A DNA stretch of 64,000 nt from G963702155 sp963702155 (GCA_963702155.1 OY969717.1:1736001-1800000), one strand, 5' to 3'. Positions 1 to 8,569 are shown, counted from the stretch's first letter. Notes: a model not told the origin generated them from the sequence alone. Numbers and translations are program-made.

Positions 1-2
1 CT

Positions 3-323
3 GACGAAGAGGACTTCAAGCAAATTTTGACCGAAACGGAAACTGTCTCATTAAACAATATGTCGCGCTTATCGGTACTGAAGGGGTTACGCTTGATTTT
101 AAAGATGCGGCGATAAAAGAAATCGCTGGCTTTTCAAGGTCAATGAAAAGGTTGAAAATATCGGCGCGCGTCGCTTGCTTACCGTCATGGAAAAATTACT
201 GGATGAGATTTCTTTACTGCCTCTGATCGTGGCGGAGAAACCATCACAATCACTGCCGATCTGGTAAAGGAAAAGGTCGAAGACCTCGTAAAATCCGCAG
301 ACCTCAGCAAGTTTATATTATAA
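3..323 (+). pseudogene. hslU: HslU ATPase, C-terminal end, frameshifted and cut by the window edge
   Basis: The translation, pieced together over three frames, matches the C-terminal domain of HslU, the AAA+ unfoldase of the HslUV (ClpQY) protease. Frame 3 gives DEEDFKQILTETET, a second frame gives LIKQYVALIGTEGVTLDF, a third gives NENIGARR-like sequence (seen as VENIGARRLLTVMEKLLDE), and the end reads SDRGGETITIT to the HslU-typical terminus DLSKFIL. The frame changes fall near positions 45-50, 135-140 and 215-220. Three indels in 320 bases with otherwise perfect family sequence suggest base-calling errors or very recent decay. hslV and the ATPase domain lie outside the window. Confidence 0.85.
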
Positions 324-457
324 AACCTTTTTGCTATCGTCTCCAACTTTATTTTATTGCCTCCACCGATCAGCAGGAATTTATAAAATAAAAATATATT
401 GCCCAACTCAAAAACATGATAAAGTTTGCACACCGGTAAGAAAACAAGAGTACACTA

Positions 458-1489
458 ATGCAAAATAAAAGATTGCTGCACTTTATAATATTGATATGCT
501 GCACAATACTTCTGCAAGCGGCACATGCGGAATCTACTCCCCCACAGCAAGATCTCACCGATAAATCTATCCCGCAATTTATCTTTCCCTTGGAATGCAC
601 CTTTGGTAAAAATTGCTGGACGGTAAATTATGTAGATGTAAACCCAACCGAATTTGGCTCTGATTTTCGGTGCGGCACAAAAACCTATGATACACATACC
701 GGCACCGACTTTGCCGTGCGATCCATGACAGAGGTTAAAAAAGGTGTCAATGTACTTGCCGCGGCAGACGGCAAAGTCATCCGCACGCGCGATAACGAAA
801 GCGACGCACGTAAATCTCCCGAAAACTTAAGCGCAATTCAACAACAAACGCGCGAATGTGGCAATGGTGTTTTCATCGACCACGGCGCGGGTATTTTCAC
901 TATGTATTGCCACTTAAAAGAAGGCAGTGTAACTGTAAATCCCAATGATGAAGTCAAAACCGGCGAGATAATTGCGCAAGTTGGCCGCTCCGGTTTTGCC
1001 GAATTCCCCCACTTGCATTTCACAACCTACTGGGAAGGCGGCACGGTTGATCCTTTCACCGGATATACCAATACCGACGGTTGCGGAAAAATGAAACAAA
1101 GCCTTTGGAAAAATCCGGACTATATAAAATATCAACCAGTCATTATTTATGATGGCGGCTTTTCTGATTCTCCCCCTGATTTCGAGGCCATAGAAGACGG
1201 CCAGACAATACCTAAAACCATGGCCGCAAATGCATCTGCATTCGTATATTGGACGGGTATATATGGCGCAGAAAAAGATGATAAAATCGTGCTAATCATA
1301 AAATCTCCGGATGGGGCGACCTATTTAACACAAACCATAACACAAGAGAAAAATCGCGCCCGCCAATATTATTATATTGGCCGAAAGAATAGCGGCATTC
1401 TCCCCCGCGGCATATACAACGCAACCACGACCATCACGCGCAAAAATAAAGAAATCGCTAGCGATACACGCTCTATTACAATCGAATGA
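458..1489 (+). CDS. Exported M23-family (LytM-like) metallopeptidase
   Basis: A 343-residue protein with a signal peptide at residues 1-24 (hydrophobic stretch ending AHA). The peptidase core shows the M23 zinc motifs: HTGTD near residue 86 (HxxxD) and HLH near residue 188 in FPHLHFTTYW, with the typical YCHLKEG and VKTGEIIAQVGRSG strands between. Such enzymes cut peptidoglycan cross-bridges or act as divisome or envelope activators in the periplasm. The roughly 130 residues after the core have no family I recognise and may form a beta-rich C-terminal domain. It stands alone, with an AT-rich upstream region and a hairpin terminator just downstream. The ATG at 458 is chosen because the signal peptide begins there. 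Confidence 0.85.
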   Translation: MQNKRLLHFIILICCTILLQAAHAESTPPQQDLTDKSIPQFIFPLECTFGKNCWTVNYVDVNPTEFGSDFRCGTKTYDTHTGTDFAVRSMTEVKKGVNVLAAADGKVIRTRDNESDARKSPENLSAIQQQTRECGNGVFIDHGAGIFTMYCHLKEGSVTVNPNDEVKTGEIIAQVGRSGFAEFPHLHFTTYWEGGTVDPFTGYTNTDGCGKMKQSLWKNPDYIKYQPVIIYDGGFSDSPPDFEAIEDGQTIPKTMAANASAFVYWTGIYGAEKDDKIVLIIKSPDGATYLTQTITQEKNRARQYYYIGRKNSGILPRGIYNATTTITRKNKEIASDTRSITIE

Positions 1490-1503
1490 AAACGCGCTCA
1501 ATA

Positions 1504-1540
1504 AAAAAGCCGGAACATTAAAAGCTCCGGCTTTAAAAAT
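1504..1540. terminator. Bidirectional hairpin terminator
   Basis: Inverted repeat AAAGCCGGA (1506-1514) and TCCGGCTTT (1526-1534), flanked by A and T runs. It lies between two convergent genes and can serve both strands. Confidence 0.75.
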
Positions 1541-1557
1541 CTAAATATCAAATCAAA

Positions 1558-2364
1558 TTACATGCCTTTGATCAACTCGACCACACCGTCGGCAATAATT
1601 TCTTTTTCTTCAAAAAAGCCTTCATCAATATCGCCGTAAACATACACACGGTCACCATTTTCAATCTTCTGCAATCCTTCATCATCAAATATATCATATC
1701 CGATCAAGCTTGCATCAACGATCATCGAATTTGCTCCATTGGTCAATGTAAATTCGGAACCATCAATCTTGCTGACAACACCGCTCATTGTAACATAAGT
1801 ACCATCTCTTAGCGCAGTACTGGACTTATTAGCAACATCTTTAGCATTTCTTGAATTATAAGTATTCGCGACATACGCATCCGATGGGTTGACATCATCA
1901 TTCGTATAATAAAAAACAAAGCTGTCATTCAAACGAATATTATAAGCCTCAATTTCTCGACCTTCGAATAAATCATCATCAACAAATCCGGTAACGGTAA
2001 CAGATTCGCCTGGCACTAAATATTTCGTTTCGTTGCCACTCCACCCAAACCGATCCAGCTCGACAATAACTGATTTCTGACCATAATTAAGATCGAATTC
2101 ATCCGCTCTAATCTCGCCAATATTACCAGTCACTTTGACGTAAGCATTATCATTCACACTTTCTAATGTTGCGCCATTCGTCCCATTTGCGCTATTAGTA
2201 TTTGTAGCGTTCGCATTACCGGCCATTGGTGTTTTGACTACACCTGCTTTTGCATCGTGTACCTTTTTATCCATGTGATGATCGCCATGATCATCCGCCA
2301 GAGCCGGCATGCTTATAGCTAACGCGGAACATGTCAAAAGTGCTGTTAAAAATCTCGTATTCAT
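1558..2364 (-). CDS. Exported protein with two OB-fold-like repeats
   Basis: A 268-residue protein with an N-terminal signal peptide ending PALA|DD, then a His/Asp-rich stretch (HGDHHMDKK) and an Asn/Thr-rich linker. Two homologous domains follow, at about residues 75-147 and 190-265. Each reads V-x-V/M-x-G-x-I/V, then V-I-V-E/D, then a G-D/E-x-V-x-V-x-G-x-x-D strand and a FEE/FEG-x-E-I segment. This layout resembles the bacterial OB-fold (BOF, YgiW/YdeI type) periplasmic proteins, which bind small ligands or stabilise the envelope. I infer the fold from pattern only. The His-rich start could bind metal. It is monocistronic and faces the M23 gene. Confidence 0.6.
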   Translation of the reverse strand: MNTRFLTALLTCSALAISMPALADDHGDHHMDKKVHDAKAGVVKTPMAGNANATNTNSANGTNGATLESVNDNAYVKVTGNIGEIRADEFDLNYGQKSVIVELDRFGWSGNETKYLVPGESVTVTGFVDDDLFEGREIEAYNIRLNDSFVFYYTNDDVNPSDAYVANTYNSRNAKDVANKSSTALRDGTYVTMSGVVSKIDGSEFTLTNGANSMIVDASLIGYDIFDDEGLQKIENGDRVYVYGDIDEGFFEEKEIIADGVVELIKGM

Positions 2365-2457
2365 AAAAGTCTACCTTCTTTTTATTTGTTATTTCTAATA
2401 CGTATACCAACAGCCGGCGCAACAAAAAGTTCCGTTTATAAAAAACATATTTATGGT

Positions 2458-3063
2458 TCAAACACGCACCCGGCGAATTAAAACATAGAGCGCGCCTCCG
2501 CCACCATCTTTTGGTTTTGCTGATGCATATGAAATAACTAAAGGATGAAAATCCACCTCATCAAGCCACTCTGGAACCATACGGCGAAGTATGCCCCTAT
2601 CGGGTGAAAACTCTTCCATATAGTCTGCACTAAATTGCCTTTTCCCTTTACCTGTAATAATCAAAACACAACGTGCACCGCGCATTTGCGCCGCATTTAA
2701 AAATCGCTTTACCGCATCTCTGGCTTGCGCCCTTCCCATACCGTGCAAATCAAGACTGGCCTCCACTGGAATTTGCCCGCGCTTTAATTTTTGAAGCGTC
2801 CGCGTATCAGCACCGCGTGAAAACGCGGCATCTTCTTTTATTGTTTTACTAACGGATTTTTGCGCAAGTCCGCTTTTGTTTTTTTTAGGGCGTTTGGAAA
2901 CAGGCTGGGCTGATAAGGCATTCTCGCTCTTTAAAAAATCCTTATCTGATGTCGGCTCGTCCTTTTCATTGTGCCCGCACTCTGGCGCAGCATATTTACG
3001 ACCAGAAAGCCTTTTTACATCCCTCGTCATCAGCTTCCATAATTTTAGACCCTCTTCATCCAT
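2458..3063 (-). CDS. Smr-domain protein
   Basis: A 201-residue protein with a Lys-rich, disordered N-terminal half. The C-terminal Smr domain starts at about residue 100, with the LDLHGM motif (LDxH) and ITGKG loop (H/TGxG), ending ALYVLIRR. Smr domains have endonuclease or RNA/DNA-binding activity. In many alphaproteobacteria this gene sits beside mltA and tim44 in the origin-proximal block. Here it lies more than 40 kb away from them. It starts 6 bases after the winged-helix gene and is probably cotranscribed with it. Confidence 0.85.
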   Translation of the reverse strand: MDEEGLKLWKLMTRDVKRLSGRKYAAPECGHNEKDEPTSDKDFLKSENALSAQPVSKRPKKNKSGLAQKSVSKTIKEDAAFSRGADTRTLQKLKRGQIPVEASLDLHGMGRAQARDAVKRFLNAAQMRGARCVLIITGKGKRQFSADYMEEFSPDRGILRRMVPEWLDEVDFHPLVISYASAKPKDGGGGALYVLIRRVRV

Positions 3064-3069
3064 TAAAGA

Positions 3070-3678
3070 TTACGCACTTTCTATTTTATAGCCATCACCC
3101 GAAGTCATCAAAATCTGCGGTGCTGATGGATCGTCTTCAATTTTTTGCCGTATACGATATATATGCGTCTCTAACGTATGTGTCTCAACCCCCTCAACAT
3201 ACCCCCAAACAGAATTGAGCAAATCCTGACGCGCAACACCGCTGCCGCTATGCGTACATAAATAAGATAAAATCCGCATCTCCATTTCGGTAATAGATAT
3301 CAAATCAAACCCTTCACGATCCAACGTCAAGTCCCGTATATTCATGGCATATGGCCCGCATTGAACAATATCATCGCCCCCATAATCCATACGCCCCGCG
3401 CGGACAATATGATCAAGCACCGCCCCTACACGTATTGGGGTAGATATTCTAATCATCTCGCTTCTATCTATCTTTAAATCGGTATGTGTAATAATGCTGG
3501 TGTAATTTGTTTTGCCCTGTTTCTCCTCAAAACTATCCGGTGATAAAACATCAACATGGGTATTTTGACCCGCCGCATCGTTAATGGCCTGCTTTTGTGT
3601 CTCAATAAGACCCGATAACGCGCTAAGATACGTTTCGCCCTCAATAACTATAGCGATATTTTTTTGCTTTTCATTCAA
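3070..3678 (-). CDS. Atypical OmpR/PhoB-type winged-helix regulator
   Basis: The C-terminal part (about 90 residues) is a Trans_reg_C winged-helix domain: ISITEMEMRILSYLC, then LLNSVWGY, then ETHTLETHIYRIRQKIE and the wing hairpin SGDGYKIES. The N-terminal part (about 110 residues) is shorter than a receiver and does not show the phospho-acceptor Asp and Lys pattern, so it may be a phosphorylation-independent regulator. The frame is open to 3717, but I place the start at a TTG (3676-3678): an AAAGGAG Shine-Dalgarno lies 8 bases upstream at 3687-3693, whereas the upstream ATG has none. It overlaps or abuts smr in an apparent operon. Its targets are unknown. Confidence 0.75.
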   Translation of the reverse strand: MNEKQKNIAIVIEGETYLSALSGLIETQKQAINDAAGQNTHVDVLSPDSFEEKQGKTNYTSIITHTDLKIDRSEMIRISTPIRVGAVLDHIVRAGRMDYGGDDIVQCGPYAMNIRDLTLDREGFDLISITEMEMRILSYLCTHSGSGVARQDLLNSVWGYVEGVETHTLETHIYRIRQKIEDDPSAPQILMTSGDGYKIESA

Positions 3679-3760
3679 AACAAACACTCCTTTAAAATAA
3701 TAGCATAACATTGGCATGGCCTTTGCAATGCTCTCTTAAAGATAGGACAAAACCCTAAAA

Positions 3761-4501
3761 ATGATAGAAAAAACGACATTTTCATCACAAAATCCTGCCG
3801 CTTTACCTCAAAACAGCGGCAAGAAAATCCTGCATATGGTCAAAAATGACCGTATGGGCGGCTTTGTACCGGCTTGGAAAACTGTTGAAAATGATACATC
3901 CGCGCTTTCAAAGGTTGAAAACAACCTCTCGAATATCGGTAAAAATACCGATAACAACCCTTCCCAAACATTAAGTATCATGCCTTTAAACTCAGAGGAA
4001 TCCACGCCGCAAAACACATCATCACAAAATCAGGATGAATTTACCTTCGGTGATTTTATCGACATGATAAACCCTTTACACCACATCCCGGTGGTAAATA
4101 ATCTCTACCGCCACTTTACCGGCGATACAATCAAACCCATTGGAAAAATTATCGGCGGCGGGCTTTTCGGCGGCGTCATTGGCGCGAGCGCCGGGCTTGT
4201 AAACACTATTGTGACACATGAAACCGGAACCGATATCACTGGTAATGCCCTGTCTGTAGCCTCTGGCAAAAATATAAGCTTTAAATCTTTAAATCCGGCA
4301 AAAAATTTGGAGAAGATATCCTCTTTTAATCCATCTGTATCTTCGCAGCCAGCCACCAAAGACACTACAAAAACACCCCTGCCTTCTACCGAAGACATCT
4401 TGCACGCCCCTGCCGGATTATCCGCTCAAAACCCATATATTAATTTGCCTGCAAACCTTCTTGCATTCACCGATCTTGGTACGGCGCGCTATAACAATTA
4501 A
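3761..4501 (+). CDS. Conserved-looking hypothetical protein with a Gly-rich membrane-like segment
   Basis: A 246-residue protein with a polar, Asn/Ser-rich N-terminal 95 residues. The central block holds DFIDMINPLHHIPVVNNLYR followed by a glycine-rich hydrophobic stretch (KIIGGGLFGGVIGASAGLVN) resembling glycine-zipper membrane segments. The C-terminus is low complexity. From memory, the INPL-HIPVV-LYR-GD pattern recurs in alphaproteobacterial hypothetical proteins, but I cannot name a family. It is divergent from the winged-helix gene with only 82 bases between starts, so it could be regulated by that protein. No function is assigned. Confidence 0.6.
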   Translation: MIEKTTFSSQNPAALPQNSGKKILHMVKNDRMGGFVPAWKTVENDTSALSKVENNLSNIGKNTDNNPSQTLSIMPLNSEESTPQNTSSQNQDEFTFGDFIDMINPLHHIPVVNNLYRHFTGDTIKPIGKIIGGGLFGGVIGASAGLVNTIVTHETGTDITGNALSVASGKNISFKSLNPAKNLEKISSFNPSVSSQPATKDTTKTPLPSTEDILHAPAGLSAQNPYINLPANLLAFTDLGTARYNN

Positions 4502-4579
4502 GTGCGTTTTCTCAAATAAATACGTCTTTAGAAAAATTCGACCAAAACTTAAGGGCGGATACATACCTCAGACAGGAAA

Positions 4580-5257
4580 TTAAATCCTGCCGCCAAAAAC
4601 ACCTGTACCAACACGTATATAGGTCGCCCCCAACGCAATCGCCTTCTCGTAATCCCCGCTCATACCCATGGAAATTTCCCCCAATCCATACCGATCAGCC
4701 AATTTTTTTAAAAGCGCAAAATGAAGCGCTGCCGGCTCATCCAATGGCGGAATACACATCAACCCCCGAATATCCAATCCGCACTCCTCCCGCGCATACA
4801 CAAGCAGCGCCCCCAAATCATCAATAGCAACACCTGATTTCTGGTCTTCGCCGCCCGTATTTACTTGAATAAAGCATGTGCGCTTAATGTTCTGTTTGGC
4901 CATCTCCTGTGCCAGAACACGGGCAATTTTTTTCCTATCAACCGTTTCGATCACATCAAATAACGCAACCGCATCCGCCGCCTTATTACTTTGCAATGGC
5001 CCGATTAAATGCAATTGTAAATCCGGATAAACCGCGCGCACATCACCCAGCGCACCATCTTTCCAATGCTGATATGCTTCTTGAACGCGGTTTTCTCCAT
5101 ATACACGATGCCCCGTTTTAAGAGCTTCATCCAACCGCGAAACAGGCTGCTTCTTCGAAACAGCCACCAGCGCAACATCATCCGCATCCTGCCCATGCCG
5201 ATCACAAACCGCAATGATCCGCTGATAAATCTCGTCTAGATTATTTTGAATACTCAT
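4580..5257 (-). CDS. YggS/PROSC-family pyridoxal-phosphate homeostasis protein
   Basis: A protein of about 225 residues matching the YggS family. It has the PLP-binding lysine in LVAVSKKQPVS, then GHRVYGENRVQEA, LHLIGPLQSNK, TCFIQVNTGGEDQKSG, RGLMCIPP, ISMGMSGDYEKAIALGATYIRVG and the terminal G-x-R-I. These are single-domain fold-type III PLP proteins. They have no known catalytic turnover and buffer free PLP. I chose the ATG at 5257 (MSIQNNLDEI) over an in-frame GTG at 5275, because family members begin near this point. No unusual features are seen. Confidence 0.92.
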   Translation of the reverse strand: MSIQNNLDEIYQRIIAVCDRHGQDADDVALVAVSKKQPVSRLDEALKTGHRVYGENRVQEAYQHWKDGALGDVRAVYPDLQLHLIGPLQSNKAADAVALFDVIETVDRKKIARVLAQEMAKQNIKRTCFIQVNTGGEDQKSGVAIDDLGALLVYAREECGLDIRGLMCIPPLDEPAALHFALLKKLADRYGLGEISMGMSGDYEKAIALGATYIRVGTGVFGGRI

Positions 5258-5287
5258 ATAAAGCTTATAAAACACCCGACTAAACTT

Positions 5288-5334
5288 GTCATCCCCACAT
5301 TCTACCCAATCATCACCGCGAAGGCGGGGATCCG
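5288..5334. repeat. REP-like palindromic repeat remnant
   Basis: The stretch begins GTCATCCCCAC and ends CGCGAAGGCGGGGATCC. Halves of this type (TCATCCCCG and CGAAGGCGGGGAT) form common extragenic palindromes in alphaproteobacteria. The two arms are imperfect here, so it is probably a decayed copy between yggS and the porin gene. Confidence 0.45.
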
Positions 5335-5370
5335 GTTAAAGAGGGTTTACAGCCTAAAAGACAAAGATAA

Positions 5371-5396
5371 AAAAGGCTCCACAAGGGAGCCTTTTT
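5371..5396. terminator. Rho-independent terminator of the porin gene
   Basis: Hairpin AAAAGGCTCC (5371-5380) with GGGAGCCTTTTT (5385-5396). It is placed 20 bases beyond the porin stop on the minus strand and has A/T runs on both sides. Confidence 0.8.
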
Positions 5397-5416
5397 GTAA
5401 ATCTTTAAACTTCAGA

Positions 5417-6539
5417 TTAGAAGTTGATTTGCGTACCCACTGTTACGTATGTCGCATCAACATCAGTCTGCACCAATCTCATGCTCAACATAACCAACAG
5501 AACCGCGGAAAGTCATGCCTGGGCCATATGTGTATGTAACACCACCGGAATAACGGTCTGTGTCAAGACCATCAATCGCAAATGTGTTCTCTTGATCAAG
5601 TAAGATGCACCAAGCTTGAAAGGACCAGTTGTATAGTCTGCACCAACAACGATTGTTTCTTCGTCATCAGCATCCGCACCATCAGAGGCACCGTTATCTT
5701 CAAGGTAAGCTGCACCAAGACCAAATGGACCTATGTCAAAGTCTGCACCAACGTTCCATGCTTGACGGTCATCAACCGGTTGCGCTATCGTCTCTTCGTT
5801 CTCACCGAAAGAGTAACCACCACCAACGATAACACCAACATTGTTGTACATACCTTCGTAACGAACAGCAGCTTCGTATGTATCGCCAATTGCATCAGAT
5901 ACATTATCTGTACCAATGCCAAATTCAGCTAGCATTGTCTGTATCAGGTGAGTAAGACGCACCAACTTGGAAACCATTCATGATTGGTGTCAAGTAGGTC
6001 AACTTTGTTGCTTTACCTGTTGGATCCATATCATAATCGATACCACCTTGGTTAAATCGCAACAGTACCACCACCGGTTCCAACTAAATTTGCAACAGTA
6101 GCAGCCTGTACCAAGAATAGTGTAGTTAACTGGGTTAACAAACTGACGGATACCGTCAATGTTTTCGTCCGCTGAAGGAGCTGCAACTTGTAAAAGGTAA
6201 CCGGCACCGTCTTCGTCACCAACATTCACACGACCCCAGCCGCCTGACATGTAGATGTATGATTCATCAACACCAAAGTCATCGCCGCCATCAGCAGCTG
6301 TCTCGAAATGTGCACCAACAGTCAAACCGTTGTCCAGTGTTGTTTCACCGGTAAGGTGAATTTCTGTGTTACGGATCATGTCAAAGTCATTGACTTCGTT
6401 ACCAGCTGTTTTCATCTTGATCTACGTACGCGCCGTAGCCTTTAAAATAACCACCAATGTCAAGGTCAATGTCCGCATGCGCAGGCGCAGCAGCAAAAAC
6501 CAAACCACAAGCAGCTGTGCTAAGTAAGATTTTTTTCAT
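5417..6539 (-). pseudogene. Outer-membrane porin, interrupted by several frameshifts
   Basis: Read on the minus strand, the gene starts at ATG 6537-6539 with signal peptide MKKILLSTAACGLVFAAAPA and HADIDLDIGGYFKGYGAYVD. It continues in shifting frames through typical porin strands (NTEIHLTGETTLDNGLTVG, ESYIYMSGGWGRVNVGDEDG, FGLGAAYLED, GASYL, YSGGVTYTYGPGM) and ends GTQINF with the C-terminal aromatic residue used by the BAM machinery. Frame changes are needed near 6412, 6110, 6060, 5925, 5600 and 5475. It resembles alphaproteobacterial 16-stranded general porins. With six indels it is either a pseudogene or, more likely given the intact strand pattern, poorly resolved sequence. Confidence 0.8.
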
Positions 6540-6885
6540 TTTAGTTTCTCCAATCAAAACTATTAAGTTGAACAAGGCTTTCTTTAAACATCAAAGTTAA
6601 AACAAAACCTTTTATAAAAATGTCCTGCTGAACCGCATGAACAGGATCAAATATACCCATATACAGCGTGCCGTCAATAAAACTTTAAGTAAATTAGAAC
6701 AAATAAGTCACATTTTTATAATATCGTTGCATTTTTACAACACTGCATATTCTAAAGCCCTCATGCTACGGTTTGCGGATTTGTATCTTATATGAACACT
6801 GCTTTTCCTATTGAGCCGCAACCTCTACCATGATAATTACTACTAAGTATAAAAATTAAGCAAAAATAAGAAAGGCGCAAAACCC
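6540..6885. promoter_or_regulatory. Divergent intergenic region between porin and DUF3576-type gene
   Basis: An AT-rich spacer of 346 bases that must hold promoters for both flanking genes. A weak TTGCAT/TATTCT pair lies near 6729-6755. I see no RNA gene or clear repeat here. Confidence 0.4.
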
Positions 6886-7428
6886 GTGTCATACTTAAAA
6901 TTTACAAAAACCTTTATTATATCTGCGGCAACCTTTTCTATGCTTGCGGCGTGTACTGGCGATAAAATAAAAACAGAAGCCAAATATCCCTCAGGCCTTG
7001 ATCGCAACCAGACTGGAAATGATATTTATGGCGAACGCGAGACAATCTGGGGCAAAGGCGGCGGCATTGGTATTCTGAACGGTAAAAAGAAAGATGATGG
7101 CACATCCATTGGTGTAAACGCACATTTGTGGCGCGCGTCTTTGGATACGATATCCTTTATGCCTTTGGCTAGCGCCGACCCCTTTGGAGGTACAATCCTG
7201 ACCGATTGGTATACGGCTCCCGAAACACCCAATGAACGCTTTAAACTCAACGTTTTTATTCTAAGCAAGCAACTCCGTTCTGATGGCGTCCGCGTCCGCG
7301 TTTTCAAACAGATCAAACAAGGTGCAAACTGGGTAGATTCCGAAACGCCTGCTGCAATGGGAACTGAATTGGAAGATGCCATCCTAACGCGCGCGCGCCA
7401 ACTGCGCGTTGCCAGCCTAAAAGATTAG
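6886..7428 (+). CDS. DUF3576-type lipoprotein
   Basis: A 180-residue protein with a lipoprotein signal (TFSMLAAC, lipobox LAAC, Cys 23). The mature part contains NDIYGERETIWG and later LWRASLDTISFMPLASADPFGGTILTDWY, the pattern of the alphaproteobacterial DUF3576 family. Members sit upstream of leuS, lptE and holA, as here, and are outer-membrane-linked lipoproteins of unknown role. It starts at a GTG (6886). It is followed by a strong terminator, so it is probably expressed alone. In this genome two microproteins and a chalcone-isomerase-like gene on the opposite strand separate it from leuS. Confidence 0.8.
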   Translation: MSYLKFTKTFIISAATFSMLAACTGDKIKTEAKYPSGLDRNQTGNDIYGERETIWGKGGGIGILNGKKKDDGTSIGVNAHLWRASLDTISFMPLASADPFGGTILTDWYTAPETPNERFKLNVFILSKQLRSDGVRVRVFKQIKQGANWVDSETPAAMGTELEDAILTRARQLRVASLKD

Positions 7429-7453
7429 ACATCTTGGAAATAGACAAGATAAT

Positions 7454-7483
7454 AAAAGCCCTCTTTTTGAAGGGCTTTTTCTT
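7454..7483. terminator. Bidirectional hairpin terminator
   Basis: AAAAGCCCT (7454-7462) pairs with AGGGCTTTT (7471-7479), followed by a T run. It lies between convergent genes. Confidence 0.85.
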
Positions 7484-7535
7484 TTAAGTCTATTATTAAA
7501 AAATATATTGATGTCTAATTCTACTTAACTAAACT

Positions 7536-8066
7536 TTACTGAACACCAGATAGAAGGGCAGATTTTAATGCTTCAGAAACAGGCGCTTCCCCCATCCATA
7601 TATCCGTAAAAGCGTTAAATAAATCTGATCCGCTATCTGCTATAATATTTTCTGACGAAATAATAACATGCGTGTCATGTCCATAGGCATAAGTAATTTT
7701 ACTGACCGCTCCAACAGTTAACATATCTGCGGCCGACTTTAAGGCTCGGACATCCTGCTTTCCCAAAGTCGGCAGCAGTTCTTCCTTCCACGCATCAGGA
7801 ATGTTCCCTTTTGCGCTATTTTTATCATATAATATTTCTACCACAAATGCCTTCGTAGTTTCTTTATTGTCTAAATCTGCATCTTTTGATGGCAAATAAA
7901 GTCCTACCTTATAAATATCGACAAACATTTTGCTACGCGTACCCTGCGATACCCGTTTTAAAACCTCACCATTAACTGTAACCTCATCGGGCAATGCGAA
8001 TGCCGGTTGAATAAACGCGGCAAAAATAAAAAATGCCAAACCAATTGATAAAACGATGTGCTTCAT
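7536..8066 (-). CDS. Chalcone-isomerase-like exported protein
   Basis: A 176-residue protein with a signal peptide (residues 1-25, ending PAFA). The mature part matches the bacterial chalcone-isomerase-like family: VNGEVLKRVSQGTRSKMFVDIYKVGLYL, then a central helical region and VSKITYAYGHDTHVIISSENI, ending with a G-E-x-P-V helix (MGEAPVSEALKSALLSG). Bacterial members are periplasmic and probably bind fatty acids rather than catalyse flavonoid chemistry. It lies downstream of two 46-codon membrane microprotein genes on the same strand, which suggests a three-gene operon. Confidence 0.85.
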   Translation of the reverse strand: MKHIVLSIGLAFFIFAAFIQPAFALPDEVTVNGEVLKRVSQGTRSKMFVDIYKVGLYLPSKDADLDNKETTKAFVVEILYDKNSAKGNIPDAWKEELLPTLGKQDVRALKSAADMLTVGAVSKITYAYGHDTHVIISSENIIADSGSDLFNAFTDIWMGEAPVSEALKSALLSGVQ

Positions 8067-8107
8067 AAAAATACGCTAAATAAAAACGCTTTCCTTATTT
8101 GAAAAAA

Positions 8108-8248
8108 TTAAACAAAAACATTTAAAAAATATAGTAAAAAAACAGCCACAATACCCAAAGCGATAAAGATCGCCCGTTTGGGTATAGCACCTTTTTGTGC
8201 TTTTTTTTCCGCCTTTGTATCTGGCGTATCTGATAATTCTTGTTTCAT
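8108..8248 (-). CDS. Small single-span membrane protein (46 residues)
   Basis: This ORF of 46 codons starts MKQELSDTPD, has a Lys-rich middle (KAEKKAQKG) and ends in one hydrophobic helix (AIFIALGIVAVFLLYFL). An AAAAGG Shine-Dalgarno lies a few bases before the ATG at 8248. The positive residues before the helix predict the N-terminus in the cytoplasm. It sits between another 46-codon ORF and the chalcone-isomerase-like gene, all on the minus strand. No family is recognised. Confidence 0.5.
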   Translation of the reverse strand: MKQELSDTPDTKAEKKAQKGAIPKRAIFIALGIVAVFLLYFLNVFV

Positions 8249-8271
8249 TTTAAAGCCTTTTCTAAATTTTA

Positions 8272-8412
8272 CTATGTCAAAACACTAAGACTATACAATA
8301 GCAGTGCAGTAAGCGCGGCAAGTGATCCCAAAAATATCGGTATAGGCATGACTGGAGTGTTCTTTCGCTCTTTGGCAACAGTTTGATATCTATTAACGTA
8401 TATATTGTTCAT
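8272..8412 (-). CDS. Small single-span membrane protein (46 residues)
   Basis: This ORF of 46 codons starts MNNIYVNRYQ, has a basic middle (AKERKN) and a C-terminal hydrophobic helix (PIPIFLGSLAALTALLLYSL). A good Shine-Dalgarno (AAGGAAGG) precedes the ATG at 8412. It has the same length and layout as the next ORF downstream, and both may be tail-anchored subunits acting together. No family is recognised. Confidence 0.5.
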   Translation of the reverse strand: MNNIYVNRYQTVAKERKNTPVMPIPIFLGSLAALTALLLYSLSVLT

Positions 8413-8569
8413 TTTATGTCATCCTTCCTTATTTTATATATCAAAAACGATTCACACCTGAAAAAGTTTCATATTGTTTTCAAAACCCGCATGGCACTTG
8501 CGAAATAGGCTTTTTTACGCTAATCAAAGAGTCTTAATAAGAACAAAAGCAAGCAGGAGCATTCAGCCA

